Assembly (NCBI RefSeq): GCF_049472135.1
Contig: NZ_JBMOVV010000008.1
Location: 62,001-126,000, forward strand
From: Arcobacter_B sp049472135
GTDB taxonomy: Bacteria; Campylobacterota; Campylobacteria; Campylobacterales; Arcobacteraceae
Length of the DNA stretch: 64,000 bases
Reading direction: 5' to 3'
Shown here: positions 52,118-61,517 of the stretch, piece after piece
How the letters are laid out: every line of letters starts with the position of its first letter
How positions within the stretch are numbered: the stretch's first letter is position 1
Notes under the pieces: model-generated
Database searches by the model: none
Told to the model about the DNA's origin: nothing
Seen by the model: only the letters and a program-made list of their open reading frames with translations
Translations under genes and position numbers: made by a program

Positions 52118-53716
52118 ATGAATATTTTAAAAATAATATTACTTAATTTATTGCTAGTAGGTTTTACTTATGCAAATACTTTAAAAGAAGAGGCAAACTC
52201 TTTAATTACAAATAGTTTTAAAAACAAAGAAAAAGCTATTTTAAATCTAACTTCAAAATACTCAACAAATGATAATTTAGAAGAAATTTTACAAGCTGTA
52301 CTTGAGGGTAAACTTTACTATACAAAGGAAGATAAAAGTTTAGTTTTTTTAAAAGAGAAAATAGAAAATGAGTATTTAACTGTTGAGGTTTTCTCAAAAA
52401 AAACTTTAGATAAAAAATCAAAATATGATTTTAAAAAGATAAAGATAAACAATAAATTAAGAAGTGTTATCAAAGAATCACTTGCTAAATTAAATCTTTT
52501 TTCAAAAAATGAAGACAAAAGACTTAAGTCAGCAAAAAATCTACTTAAAAACTTAGATGTAAAAAATCAAGCTTTAGTTTTAGAAGCTTTAAACAAAGAG
52601 AAAAGTAGCGATGTAAAAGAGGTTTTAGAAGAAATAAAAACAAATCTTGATGCAAAATATGCTTCAACAAAAGAAAAACAAATTGAAGCTACAAAAAAAC
52701 TAGGAGAGTTTTTATCTTCTAAATCTCTTCAAACATTAAATGAGATTAAAAACAGCAGTGAAGATAAAGTTTTAGTTCAAACTGCCCAAAAATCAATAAA
52801 AAGTATTGAATCAAGTAAGTCTTTTTACTCTTTTATTGAAACTGCATTTTTTGGTTTAAGTATGGGGTCTGTTCTACTTTTAGCTGCTATTGGTTTAGCT
52901 ATTACTTTTGGTGTTATGAAGGTTATTAATATGGCTCATGGTGAGCTTATTATGATTGGAGCATATACAACTTATACAATTCAGCAAGTTATGCCAGGAC
53001 TTATTGAGTACTCGGTTCTTATTGCTATTCCTGCTGCTTTTATTGTAAGTGGTATTGTTGGGATTTTAATTGAAAGATTGGTTATTAGACATCTTTATGG
53101 AAGACCACTTGAAACACTTTTAGCAACATTTGGGGTTAGTTTGATTTTACAACAATTAGTTAGAACAATCTACTCGCCTTTAAATCAAGAAGTAAAAACA
53201 CCATCTTGGATGAGTGGAGCTTTAGAAGTAAATAGTACGCTGTTTTTAACATACAACAGACTTTATATCATTATATTTGCATTTGCTGTATTTTTAGCAA
53301 TCTTATTTGTGATGAAAAAAACTTCTCTTGGATTAAAAGTTAGAGCGGTTTCTCAAAACAGACCAATAGCAAGAGCTATGGGAATAAAATCGAACTATAT
53401 TGATGCAATCACATTTGGTATAGGTTCAGGTATAGCAGGTGTTGCGGGTGTTGCCTTATCTCAACTTACAAATGTAGGACCAAACCTAGGACAAGCTTAT
53501 ATTGTTGATAGTTTTATGGTAGTTGTATTTGGTGGAGTTGGTAATCTTTGGGGTACATTTATAGCAGCCCTTACACTAGGTGAGATAAACAAGTTTATAG
53601 AACCTGTTTCAGGAGCTGTTCTTGCTAAGGTTATTATTCTAGTGTTTATTATTTTATTTATACAAAAAAAGCCTAGAGGATTATTTCCTCAAAAGGGCAG
53701 AGATGTTGAGGATTAA
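52118..53716 (+). CDS. urtB: urea ABC transporter permease UrtB
   Basis: The 532-residue protein has a signal-like N-terminus, a helical extracytoplasmic domain (about 20-235), and a LivH-type permease domain with about eight membrane helices (GLSMGSVLLLAAIGLAITFG, NMAHGELIMIGAYTTY, RAVSQNRPIARAMGI, FGGVGNLWGT). The N-terminal domain is common in proteobacterial UrtB. It pairs with UrtC to pass urea. urtC follows after four bases. Confidence 0.95.
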   Translation: MNILKIILLNLLLVGFTYANTLKEEANSLITNSFKNKEKAILNLTSKYSTNDNLEEILQAVLEGKLYYTKEDKSLVFLKEKIENEYLTVEVFSKKTLDKKSKYDFKKIKINNKLRSVIKESLAKLNLFSKNEDKRLKSAKNLLKNLDVKNQALVLEALNKEKSSDVKEVLEEIKTNLDAKYASTKEKQIEATKKLGEFLSSKSLQTLNEIKNSSEDKVLVQTAQKSIKSIESSKSFYSFIETAFFGLSMGSVLLLAAIGLAITFGVMKVINMAHGELIMIGAYTTYTIQQVMPGLIEYSVLIAIPAAFIVSGIVGILIERLVIRHLYGRPLETLLATFGVSLILQQLVRTIYSPLNQEVKTPSWMSGALEVNSTLFLTYNRLYIIIFAFAVFLAILFVMKKTSLGLKVRAVSQNRPIARAMGIKSNYIDAITFGIGSGIAGVAGVALSQLTNVGPNLGQAYIVDSFMVVVFGGVGNLWGTFIAALTLGEINKFIEPVSGAVLAKVIILVFIILFIQKKPRGLFPQKGRDVED

Positions 53717-53720
53717 TTAG

Positions 53721-54830
53721 ATGGAAAGAAAAGCATTAATTTTAAAAATATTAGAAAATGACAAAGGAGGAAAGATAGTTCTTTCTTCTTTAGCAGTAGT
53801 AGTTTTTGTAGTTGCTTTTTGTAATTTATTTGTTCCAAGTGATTCAATATTTTACATCTCAACTTTTACAGTAACTATTTTAGGAAAGTATTTAGCCTTT
53901 GCACTTTTAGCTTTGGCTTTGGATTTAGTTTGGGGATATTTAGGAGTTTTAAGTCTTGGTCATGGAGCATTTTTTGCTCTTGGTGGTTATGCTTGGGCTA
54001 TGTATCTTATGAGACAAATAGGCGATAGAGGTGTTTATGGAAATCCAGATTTACCTGATTTTATGGTTTTTATGAACTTAAAAGAGTTACCTTGGTTTTG
54101 GCAAGGCTTTGATAATCCACTATTTGCTTTTTTAATGGTGATGTTAATTCCAGGAATTTTAGCTTTTGTATTTGGATACCTAGCTTTTAAAAGTAGGGTT
54201 ACTGGAGTTTATTTATCAATCATAACTCAAGCTTTAACTTATGCTTTAATGTTAGCATTTTTTAGAAATGATATGGGATTTGGTGGAAACAATGGACTTA
54301 CAGATTTTAAAGACATTTTAGGTTTTGATTTATCAAGTGACACAACAAGGGTTGCACTTTTAATCATCACTTTTTTAGCTTTAGTTTTAGGGTATTTAGT
54401 TTGTAGATTTATCATAAATTCAAGACTTGGAAGAGTTGTTATATCAATTAGAGATGCAGAAAGTAGAGTAAGATTCTTAGGATACAAAGTTGAGCAATAC
54501 AAACTGTTTATCTTTGTAGTATCAGCTGTGTTAGCTGCAATTGCAGGGGCTTTATATGTGCCACAAGTTGGAATTATAAATCCTGGTGTATTTTCTCCTT
54601 TATTTTCTATTGAGCTTGTGATTTGGGTTGCTATTGGAGGAAGAGGTACTTTATATGGAGCGATTATTGGAGCTATAGTTGTAAGTTTTGCAAGTACATA
54701 CTTTACATCAGCCCTTCCTGAGGTTTGGTTATATGCTTTAGGTGCTTTATTTGTAGTAGTAACACTTTATTTACCAAAGGGAGTTGTGGGTGTGTTTTCA
54801 CAACTTAGTTCAAAACTAAAAAAGGCTTAA
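53721..54830 (+). CDS. urtC: urea ABC transporter permease UrtC
   Basis: The 369-residue LivM-type permease has about ten helices and conserved blocks LALDLVWGYLGVLSLGHGAFFALGGYA, FRNDMGFGGNNGLTDF, RDAESRVRFLGY and WVAIGGRGTLYGAIIGA. It forms the inner-membrane channel with UrtB. It follows urtB by four bases, and urtD starts one base after its stop. Confidence 0.96.
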   Translation: MERKALILKILENDKGGKIVLSSLAVVVFVVAFCNLFVPSDSIFYISTFTVTILGKYLAFALLALALDLVWGYLGVLSLGHGAFFALGGYAWAMYLMRQIGDRGVYGNPDLPDFMVFMNLKELPWFWQGFDNPLFAFLMVMLIPGILAFVFGYLAFKSRVTGVYLSIITQALTYALMLAFFRNDMGFGGNNGLTDFKDILGFDLSSDTTRVALLIITFLALVLGYLVCRFIINSRLGRVVISIRDAESRVRFLGYKVEQYKLFIFVVSAVLAAIAGALYVPQVGIINPGVFSPLFSIELVIWVAIGGRGTLYGAIIGAIVVSFASTYFTSALPEVWLYALGALFVVVTLYLPKGVVGVFSQLSSKLKKA

Positions 54831-54831
54831 G

Positions 54832-55620
54832 ATGAAACTATTAAAACATGAAAATGAACAAAATGTAGGTGATTTAAAAAAAGGAGATAGAATCCTTTTA
54901 GTTGATGGTGTAAGTGTTAGTTTTGATGGATTCAAGGCTTTAAATAATCTAAGTTTTTCCATAAATTATGGTGAGCTTAGATGTATTATTGGTGCAAATG
55001 GTGCAGGAAAATCAACTATGATGGATGTAGTAACTGGAAAAACAAGACCAGATGAAGGCCATGTAGTTTTTGGTGAGGCTGTTGATTTACTAGGTCTTGA
55101 TGAGCCAACTATCGCTCAAATAGGTATTGGAAGAAAGTTCCAAAAACCAACTGTTTTTCAGAACAATACAGTTTTTGAAAACCTAGAGCTTGCCATGAAA
55201 GATGATAAGAGATTTTTTAAAACTCTATTTTCAAAACTAAATGGTGAGCAAAAAGATAAGATAGATGAAACTTTAGGGCTTATTGGACTTAAGGATTTAG
55301 TTCATAAAGAAGCAGGTATTTTATCCCACGGACAAAAACAGTGGTTAGAAATAGGAATGCTAATAATGCAAGAACCAAAACTTCTACTAGTAGATGAACC
55401 AGTTGCAGGAATGACTCCTCAAGAAGTGGAAAATACAGCCCAGATTCTAACAAATCTAGCAAAAGATAATGCAGTTGTAGTTGTAGAGCATGATATGGAG
55501 TTTATTAGAAGTATCGCTAAAAAAGTTACAGTTTTACATGAGGGTTCTGTTTTAGCTGAGGGAAGTATGGATGCTATACAGAACAATGAGAAAGTAAGAC
55601 AAGTATACCTAGGAGAGTAA
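54832..55620 (+). CDS. urtD: urea ABC transporter ATPase UrtD
   Basis: The 262-residue ATPase has Walker A GANGAGKST, signature LSHGQKQWLEIGM, Walker B LLLVDEPVAGM and the switch His in VVVEHDMEF. GRKFQKPTVFQNNTVFENLEL is typical of the LivG/UrtD group. It follows urtC directly and precedes urtE by seven bases. Confidence 0.96.
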   Translation: MKLLKHENEQNVGDLKKGDRILLVDGVSVSFDGFKALNNLSFSINYGELRCIIGANGAGKSTMMDVVTGKTRPDEGHVVFGEAVDLLGLDEPTIAQIGIGRKFQKPTVFQNNTVFENLELAMKDDKRFFKTLFSKLNGEQKDKIDETLGLIGLKDLVHKEAGILSHGQKQWLEIGMLIMQEPKLLLVDEPVAGMTPQEVENTAQILTNLAKDNAVVVVEHDMEFIRSIAKKVTVLHEGSVLAEGSMDAIQNNEKVRQVYLGE

Positions 55621-55627
55621 AAACATT

Positions 55628-56323
55628 ATGTTAAAAATAGAAAAAATAAATCAATACTATGGACAAAGTCATACTCTTTGGGATTTAAGCTTAGAGCTTA
55701 AAAAAGGTAGATGCACTTGTATTATGGGAAGAAATGGTGTTGGAAAAACAACACTAAGTAAAGTAATCATGGGCTTACTTCCCATAAAAGATGGACAGCT
55801 TTTATATGATGGAAATGATATTTCAAAACTTAGTGACCATAAAAGAGCAGGTATTGCCATAGGATATGTACCACAAGGAAGAGAGATATTTTCACAACTT
55901 ACAGTTTTAGAAAATCTTCAAATAGGAGTTCTAGCAAATAGAAATAAAATCAAAAAAGTACCTGAAAAAATCTATGAGCTTTTCCCTGTTTTAAAAGATA
56001 TGCAAAAAAGAAAAGGTGGAGACTTAAGTGGAGGTCAGCAACAACAACTTGCAATTGCAAGGGCTTTATGTATAGACCCAAAATTTCTAATCTTGGACGA
56101 ACCAAGTGAGGGAATACAACCAAATATCGTAGCTCAAATAGGTGAGGTTATTGATTATCTTACAAAAGAAGAGGATATGACAGTTATGTTAGTTGAGCAA
56201 AAACTTCCTTTTGCAAGACGACATGGAGATGACTTTTATGTATTAGATAGAGGTAGTGTTGTTGCAAATGGTGAAATCAATGAACTAAGTGATGAGATTG
56301 TAAACAAATATATGTCGGTTTGA
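55628..56323 (+). CDS. urtE: urea ABC transporter ATPase UrtE
   Basis: The 231-residue LivF-type ATPase starts with the UrtE-typical INQYYGQSHTLWDLSL. It has Walker A GRNGVGKTT, signature LSGGQQQQLAIARAL, Walker B FLILDEPSEGIQPNIV and VEQKLPFARR. It completes the transporter. The urease genes begin 83 bases downstream. Confidence 0.96.
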   Translation: MLKIEKINQYYGQSHTLWDLSLELKKGRCTCIMGRNGVGKTTLSKVIMGLLPIKDGQLLYDGNDISKLSDHKRAGIAIGYVPQGREIFSQLTVLENLQIGVLANRNKIKKVPEKIYELFPVLKDMQKRKGGDLSGGQQQQLAIARALCIDPKFLILDEPSEGIQPNIVAQIGEVIDYLTKEEDMTVMLVEQKLPFARRHGDDFYVLDRGSVVANGEINELSDEIVNKYMSV

Positions 56324-56406
56324 TTGTTTTATATACAAGTGTAGAAAAAATGATGAAAACTTTTTAGTTAGAATATTTTGAAATTATAAACATATAAAGA
56401 GGATTT

Positions 56407-57159
56407 ATGAGCATAAAGTTTGATTTTAAAGAAGATGTATTTAGTTTAGATAAACTACTTTTACCTTCACGATATTACTATTTTAACGAAGATGAAAACT
56501 ATATAAAACTTTTAAATATAGGTGAGGGGATATTTCCAAAAGATAGGATTAAACTTCAAGTATCTTTAAATAAATCAAACTTAGTTCTTACAACTGAATC
56601 TGCAACTAAGATTTATAAATCAAAAAAAGAGTATGGAATCAACTATATCAATATCAAACTTCAAAAAGGCGCGAACTTGGAGTTTATAAATGACGAGTTG
56701 ATTTTGTATGAACAATCAAAATATATACAACTTTTTAGGCTAACTTTCGATGAAAGTTGTACGTTTTTTTATACTGATATTTTAAGTCGTGGAAGAAGTT
56801 ATGAAAACTTTGATTTTACTTCTATGCTTATGAAAAACTCTTTTTATGAAAACAAAAGTTTAGAGTATCAAGAAAAGTTTGATGTAAGTGGAGTACAACT
56901 AAAAGATTATATGAAAAGAAAAAAAAGTAAACAAAACTTTTTTGCCAAGCTTTATATCAAAACAAATAACAATGAAGAGTTTTTAAATGAAGTTTATAAA
57001 AGTGGTTTTGAAAGTATAACTTACTCTTCAAATCAAAAAATGCTTATAGCTGTAATATCCCATGAGAATATGAATAGTTTAAGAAAAGAAATCTTTTTTA
57101 TTTGGGCTTTATATAGAAAAAGTCTAAATAAAAAAGAGTTTAATTTAGGAAAACAATAA
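56407..57159 (+). CDS. ureD: urease accessory protein UreD (UreH)
   Basis: The 250-residue protein is diverged but placed as in the Arcobacter urease order. The pattern LQVSLNKSNLVLTTESATKIYKS matches the UreD block for the segment PLVLTTQAATKVYRS, and ILSRGRSYENFDF matches the conserved GR..E.F segment. UreD binds apo-urease with UreF and UreG in nickel loading. GAGGA lies just before the ATG. The 83-base gap upstream could hold a separate promoter. Confidence 0.9.
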   Translation: MSIKFDFKEDVFSLDKLLLPSRYYYFNEDENYIKLLNIGEGIFPKDRIKLQVSLNKSNLVLTTESATKIYKSKKEYGINYINIKLQKGANLEFINDELILYEQSKYIQLFRLTFDESCTFFYTDILSRGRSYENFDFTSMLMKNSFYENKSLEYQEKFDVSGVQLKDYMKRKKSKQNFFAKLYIKTNNNEEFLNEVYKSGFESITYSSNQKMLIAVISHENMNSLRKEIFFIWALYRKSLNKKEFNLGKQ

Positions 57160-57170
57160 AAGGAGAAAGT

Positions 57171-57863
57171 GTGTTTCTTACAAATCGTGAATCAGAAAAA
57201 CTGCAAATTTATATAGCAGCAAAATTAGCCCTTGAGAGAAAAGATAGAGGCTTAAAACTTAACTATCCAGAAGCTGTAGCAATTATTACTTCATATATTA
57301 TAGAAGGTGCTAGAGATGGAAAAAGTGTAGCTAAGCTTATGGTTGATGCAACTAAAGTTTTAAAACAAGATGATGTGATGCCAGAGGTTGCTTCTATGAT
57401 TTCTATGGTTCAAGTAGAAGCTACTTTTGATGATGGAACTAAATTAGTAACTGTTCATAATCCAATACCAACTCCAAAAGATATAGAAGTTCCAGGAGAG
57501 TATTTAGTAGATGATGAAGAACTTATACTAAATGAAAATGCCAAGATTACTACAATAGAAGTAGAAAACAAAGGGGATAGACCAGTTCAAATAGGTTCGC
57601 ATTATCACTTCTTTGAGGTAAATAAAGAGCTTGATTTTGAAAGATTTGAGGCTTATGGAAAAAGACTTGATGTGCCTGCTGGAACATCTGTAAGATTTGA
57701 ACCAGGTTCTAAAAAACAAGTTGATTTAGTTGCCTTTACTGGAAAAAGATATATGAGTGGTTTTAATGGTTTAGTTGAAGGCTTTTTAGATGATGAAGAA
57801 ACTAAGAAAAAAGCTAAGAAAAATTTAGAGAAGTTTTTAGGAGAGTGTGATGAAGATAAGTAA
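57171..57863 (+). CDS. ureAB: urease gamma-beta fusion subunit
   Basis: The 230-residue protein fuses UreA (residues 1 to about 100: LTNRESEKLQIYIAAKLALERKDRG, LNYPEAVAIITSYIIEGARDG) to UreB (from about 101: PGEYLVDDEEL, GDRPVQIGSHYHFFEVN, GKRLDVPAGTSVRFEPG). Such fusions are known in Helicobacter and Arcobacter. The start is GTG with AGGAG six bases before. Its 3' end overlaps the ureC start. Confidence 0.97.
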   Translation: MFLTNRESEKLQIYIAAKLALERKDRGLKLNYPEAVAIITSYIIEGARDGKSVAKLMVDATKVLKQDDVMPEVASMISMVQVEATFDDGTKLVTVHNPIPTPKDIEVPGEYLVDDEELILNENAKITTIEVENKGDRPVQIGSHYHFFEVNKELDFERFEAYGKRLDVPAGTSVRFEPGSKKQVDLVAFTGKRYMSGFNGLVEGFLDDEETKKKAKKNLEKFLGECDEDK

Positions 57864-59550
57864 ACAAAAATATGCTTCTATGTATGGTCCAACAAAGGGT
57901 GATAGATTTAGATTAGCTGATACTTCATTAATAGCGAAAATTGAAAAAGATTATACTACTTATGGTGAAGAGGTTAAATTTGGTGGGGGTAAGACTATTA
58001 GAGATGGTATGGCTCAAAGTCCAACAGCAACTGTTACTTGTGATTTGATTATTACAAATGCCACTATTATTGACTATACAGGAATTTATAAAGCTGATAT
58101 TGGAATAAAAGATGGCTTAATTAGTGCTATTGGAAAAGCAGGAAATCCAAATCTTTGTGATGGTATTAGTGAAGGTTTAGAGATTGGTGCAAACACAGAA
58201 ATACTTTCAGCTGAGGGAAAAATCATAACAGCAGGGGGAATTGACTCACATATTCACTATATCTCTCCTGGGCAAATTGATGAAGCACTAGCAAGTGGTG
58301 TTACTTCTATGCTTGGAGGTGGTACTGGGCCAAATACAGGAACAAATGCCACAACTTGTACGCCAGGTGAATGGAATATATCAAAGATGATTCAAAGTGT
58401 AGATGATATACCTATGAACTTTGGATTTATGGGAAAAGGAAATAGTTCAAGTTACGAAGCTTTAAAAATGCAAATAGAAGCAGGAGCTATGGGACTTAAA
58501 CTTCATGAAGACTGGGGAAGTACACCAAAGGCTATTGATACATGTCTTAGTGTTGCAGATGATTTTGATATACAAGTAGCGATTCACACAGATACTTTAA
58601 ATGAGTCAGGTTTTGTGGATAATACGGTTGATAGTTTTAAAAATAGAACTATTCATACTTTCCATAGTGAAGGTGCTGGTGGTGGTCATGCCCCTGATAT
58701 TATGAAAGTTGCAGGTTTAGCAAATATCTTACCTTCAAGTACAAACCCAACACTTCCATATACAAAAAATACTATTGAAGAACATCTTGATATGCTTATG
58801 GTTTGTCATCACTTAAGTCCTAAAATTCCAGAGGATGTAAGCTTTGCAGAAAGTAGAATCAGAGGAAATACTATTGCAGCTGAGGATGTACTACAAGATA
58901 TAGGAGCTATTTCTATTACAAGTTCTGACTCACAAGCTATGGGAAGAGTAGGAGAGGTAATAATAAGAACTTGGCAAGTTGCTGACTCTATGAAAAAACA
59001 AAGAGGAGCTCTTGAGGGTGATGATGAAAAAAGTGATAATGAAAGAATCAAAAGATACATTGCAAAATACACTATAAACCCTGCCATTGCTTGTGGGATT
59101 GATGAGTATGTGGGAAGTGTTGAAGTTGGAAAAATGGCTGATTTAGTTTTATGGAATAGGGCATTTTTTGGAGTGAAACCAGAGCTTGTAATAAAAGGTG
59201 GATTCATCGCACTTGCTATGATGGGAGATAGTAATGCTTCTATTCCTACACCTGAGCCAAATATGTATAGACCTATGTTTGGAAGTTTAGGAAAGGCTAG
59301 TGCTAAAACAAGTGCAATTTTTACTTCAAAAGTAGCAAGTGAAAATCTAGCTAGTAAACTTGGAATAAACAAACAAGTTTTAAGTGTAAAAAACACAAGA
59401 AATATAGGCAAAAAAGATATGAAACTAAATGATTTTATAGGTGAGGTTGAGGTTGACCCTGAAACTTATGATGTAAGAGTTGATGGAAAACTAATAGAGT
59501 CAAATTATGTAAGTGAAGTGCCAATGGCTAAGAAATACTTCTTATTTTAA
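57850..59550 (+). CDS. ureC: urease alpha (catalytic) subunit
   Basis: The 566-residue subunit hydrolyses urea at a di-nickel site. With ATG at 57850 the numbering matches Klebsiella: His134 and His136 (SHIHYISPGQ), carbamylated Lys217 (GLKLHEDWG), His246 (AIHTDT), His272 (TFHSEGAGG), Cys319/His320 in the flap (MVCHHLSP), and Asp360 (SSDSQAMGR). All are intact. A GTG one codon earlier is possible, but AGGAGAG favours the ATG. The start lies inside the end of ureAB. Confidence 0.98.
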   Translation: MKISKQKYASMYGPTKGDRFRLADTSLIAKIEKDYTTYGEEVKFGGGKTIRDGMAQSPTATVTCDLIITNATIIDYTGIYKADIGIKDGLISAIGKAGNPNLCDGISEGLEIGANTEILSAEGKIITAGGIDSHIHYISPGQIDEALASGVTSMLGGGTGPNTGTNATTCTPGEWNISKMIQSVDDIPMNFGFMGKGNSSSYEALKMQIEAGAMGLKLHEDWGSTPKAIDTCLSVADDFDIQVAIHTDTLNESGFVDNTVDSFKNRTIHTFHSEGAGGGHAPDIMKVAGLANILPSSTNPTLPYTKNTIEEHLDMLMVCHHLSPKIPEDVSFAESRIRGNTIAAEDVLQDIGAISITSSDSQAMGRVGEVIIRTWQVADSMKKQRGALEGDDEKSDNERIKRYIAKYTINPAIACGIDEYVGSVEVGKMADLVLWNRAFFGVKPELVIKGGFIALAMMGDSNASIPTPEPNMYRPMFGSLGKASAKTSAIFTSKVASENLASKLGINKQVLSVKNTRNIGKKDMKLNDFIGEVEVDPETYDVRVDGKLIESNYVSEVPMAKKYFLF

Positions 59551-59574
59551 AATGGGCACTTTTAAGGAATAAAA

Positions 59575-60009
59575 ATGATTAAAAAAATAATAGAGATAAA
59601 AAAAGACATCAGTTTTGATGATGAGGTTGAGTTATCATGGTTTGATATGCAAAAGCCAAACTTAACAGCTGTAAGTAAAAATGGTGTTGATTTTATAATA
59701 AAAGCCAAGTTTACGCACTTGCATGAAAATGATATTTTAGTTGATGAAGATGGCTTTACTATCAAAGTTTCAAGAAGTGAAGATATGATTTATATCTTAG
59801 AGTTTAAAGATGCACTTAGCTTTGCAAAAACTGCTTATGAGATAGGAAATAGACATCAACCAGTACAAATAAGTGAGTCGAAAATAGTGGTTTTAGATGA
59901 TATATCTATTGAAGATATTATCAAAGATTGTTATAAAAATGAATCTATAAAAGTAGAAAAAACAAGAGGGTATTTTAAACCAAATGGAAAAGCACACCAC
60001 TCACACTAA
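59575..60009 (+). CDS. ureE: urease nickel metallochaperone UreE
   Basis: The 144-residue protein has the UreE order: an N-terminal strand-rich domain (VELSWFDMQKPNLTAVSKNGVDF), then the C-terminal domain with IGNRHQPVQISESKIVV, where the His is the conserved dimer-interface nickel ligand. The tail ends KAHHSH, a short His cluster rather than a long one. It delivers nickel to UreG/UreDF. AAGGA lies before the ATG, and ureF starts inside its 3' end. Confidence 0.93.
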   Translation: MIKKIIEIKKDISFDDEVELSWFDMQKPNLTAVSKNGVDFIIKAKFTHLHENDILVDEDGFTIKVSRSEDMIYILEFKDALSFAKTAYEIGNRHQPVQISESKIVVLDDISIEDIIKDCYKNESIKVEKTRGYFKPNGKAHHSH

Positions 60010-60685
60010 GGCTTTGAAAAGCTTAAGTAGATTTTTGCAAATACTTGATGGAAGTTTTCCCTCAGGTGTTTTTGTTCACTCTTTTGGACTTGAACCTCAT
60101 ATGGTTTTAGAGGAAGTAAAAGATATAGATACTCTAAGAGATTATCTTAAAAACTTTATTTATGATCAGTATGCAAAACAAGAGTTTGTATATATCAAAA
60201 AAGTTTATGAGGCTTTAAGTAGTGAAAATCTAGTAGTGTTAAAAAAACTTGATAAAAATCTAGGAGCATATCTTACTTTTGAGTATGCAAAAGCTTCAAA
60301 ACATATAGGTGAAAACTATTTTGCTCAAACAAAAACATTGCCCCAAAAGCAAATAGTAAAAGAGTACTTTTTAGAAATAGAAAATAAAAAGTGTTTAGGA
60401 AATGAACTTTTAGTTTTAAGCTCACTAGCCTTTGATATGGATATAAAAATAGAAGATTTTATAGTAATGTGGACTAAAAAAAATCTAATAAACATCTGTG
60501 CAGCAACACTTAAAATATCAAGAATAAAACCCTCACAAATTCAACAACTTTTATTTGAGTTTGATGAATTTTTAGAAGAGTTTGATTATAAAAATATTGA
60601 TGAAAAAATCACAAATTTTAATCCACTTTTTGAAGAAGTGATATTTAAACATAAGAATTTAGAACCCAAAATGTTCGCAACATAG
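59984..60685 (+). CDS. ureF: urease accessory protein UreF
   Basis: The 233-residue helical protein begins near LSRFLQILDGSFPSGVFVHSFGLEP, the UreF signature (QLxDSxFPxGxFxHSxGLE). YAKASKHIGENYFAQ and the C-terminal helices also fit. UreF acts with UreD as a platform for the UreG GTPase. Its start overlaps ureE by 26 bases and lacks a close ribosome site, suggesting translational coupling. Confidence 0.93.
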   Translation: MEKHTTHTKALKSLSRFLQILDGSFPSGVFVHSFGLEPHMVLEEVKDIDTLRDYLKNFIYDQYAKQEFVYIKKVYEALSSENLVVLKKLDKNLGAYLTFEYAKASKHIGENYFAQTKTLPQKQIVKEYFLEIENKKCLGNELLVLSSLAFDMDIKIEDFIVMWTKKNLINICAATLKISRIKPSQIQQLLFEFDEFLEEFDYKNIDEKITNFNPLFEEVIFKHKNLEPKMFAT

Positions 60686-60831
60686 TTTTGATTGTTTTTT
60701 TATCCTATTTCTTAGTTGTAAATAGATTTATTTACTTATAGTAAACTTCATCTATTTCCGTCTTGAACTAGAATAAAAAACCTAATCAAAATTTAGTTGA
60801 TAAAATTACAAATTATTCAGCAGGAGAAAAA
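60686..60831 (+). other. 146-base gap inside the urease group
   Basis: No gene was seen between ureF and ureG. The stretch is very AT-rich. TTTTGATT near its start and AATCAAAA near 60786 could pair across it. It ends in AGGAGAA before ureG. A separate ureG promoter is possible. Confidence 0.3.
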
Positions 60832-61419
60832 ATGGCACTAAAAATAGGAATAGCAGGCCCAGTAGGAAGTGGTAAGACTTCTTTGATTGAAAGCCTTACA
60901 AATGTTTTGAAAGATAAATATAGCTTAGGAATAGTAACAAATGATATTTATACAACAGAAGATGCAAACTACCTTAAAAAAACACTTGATTTAGATGAAA
61001 ATAGAATCTTAGGAGTTGAAACAGGAGGGTGCCCTCACACAGCAATCAGAGATGATATTTCTATGAATCAAAAAGCAGTAGTTGAGTTAGAAGAGAAGTT
61101 TAACCCTGATATTATTTTTGTAGAAAGTGGTGGAGACAATCTAAGTGCTACTTTTTCTTATGAATTGATAGATTATTATTTATATGTTATTGATGTGGCA
61201 CAAGGTGCTGATATTCCTAGAAAGAAGGGTGCTGGGTTACTTTTTAGTGATTTGCTTGTAGTAAATAAAACTGACTTAGCTCCATATGTTGGAGTAGATT
61301 TAGAACAAATGAAAGAAGATGTGTCAAACAATAGAAAAAACAAACCCTCACTTTTTATCACAAATAAGGATGAAAAAAGTTTAGAAAAACTAGTAGAGTG
61401 GTTAGAGGTTTTACTTTAG
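60832..61419 (+). CDS. ureG: urease accessory GTPase UreG
   Basis: The 195-residue GTPase has P-loop GPVGSGKTSLIE (9-20), VTNDIYTTEDA, the metal-binding Cys-Pro-His motif in VETGGCPHTAIRDD, VESGGDNLSATF, and NKTDLAPYVG as guanine motif. It powers nickel insertion into urease. AGGAG precedes the ATG. It is the last gene of the urease group. Confidence 0.97.
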   Translation: MALKIGIAGPVGSGKTSLIESLTNVLKDKYSLGIVTNDIYTTEDANYLKKTLDLDENRILGVETGGCPHTAIRDDISMNQKAVVELEEKFNPDIIFVESGGDNLSATFSYELIDYYLYVIDVAQGADIPRKKGAGLLFSDLLVVNKTDLAPYVGVDLEQMKEDVSNNRKNKPSLFITNKDEKSLEKLVEWLEVLL

Positions 61420-61420
61420 T

Positions 61421-61439
61421 AGTTTCATATAATGAAACT
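61421..61439. terminator. hairpin after ureG
   Basis: AGTTTCAT (61421-61428) and ATGAAACT (61432-61439) form an 8-bp stem with a 3-base loop directly after the ureG stop. The following run is A-rich, not T-rich, so it is a weak call as a terminator on the plus strand. Confidence 0.4.
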
Positions 61440-61517
61440 CAAAAAAATTAATCTTTTCTGTATATTATCTATTAAGTTGACTTCTTATAATATTTTTAAA
61501 ATTTTAAGGAGAAAAAG

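Noticed and set aside
57528..57719. 63-codon minus-strand frame in ureAB
   Set aside because: It is antisense to the UreB domain, and low-complexity aromatic content shows it is a shadow.
58809..59411. 200-codon open frame on the minus strand
   Set aside because: It lies wholly antisense to ureC, whose product has every catalytic residue. It is a mirror of AT-rich codon use with no ribosome site or recognisable protein.
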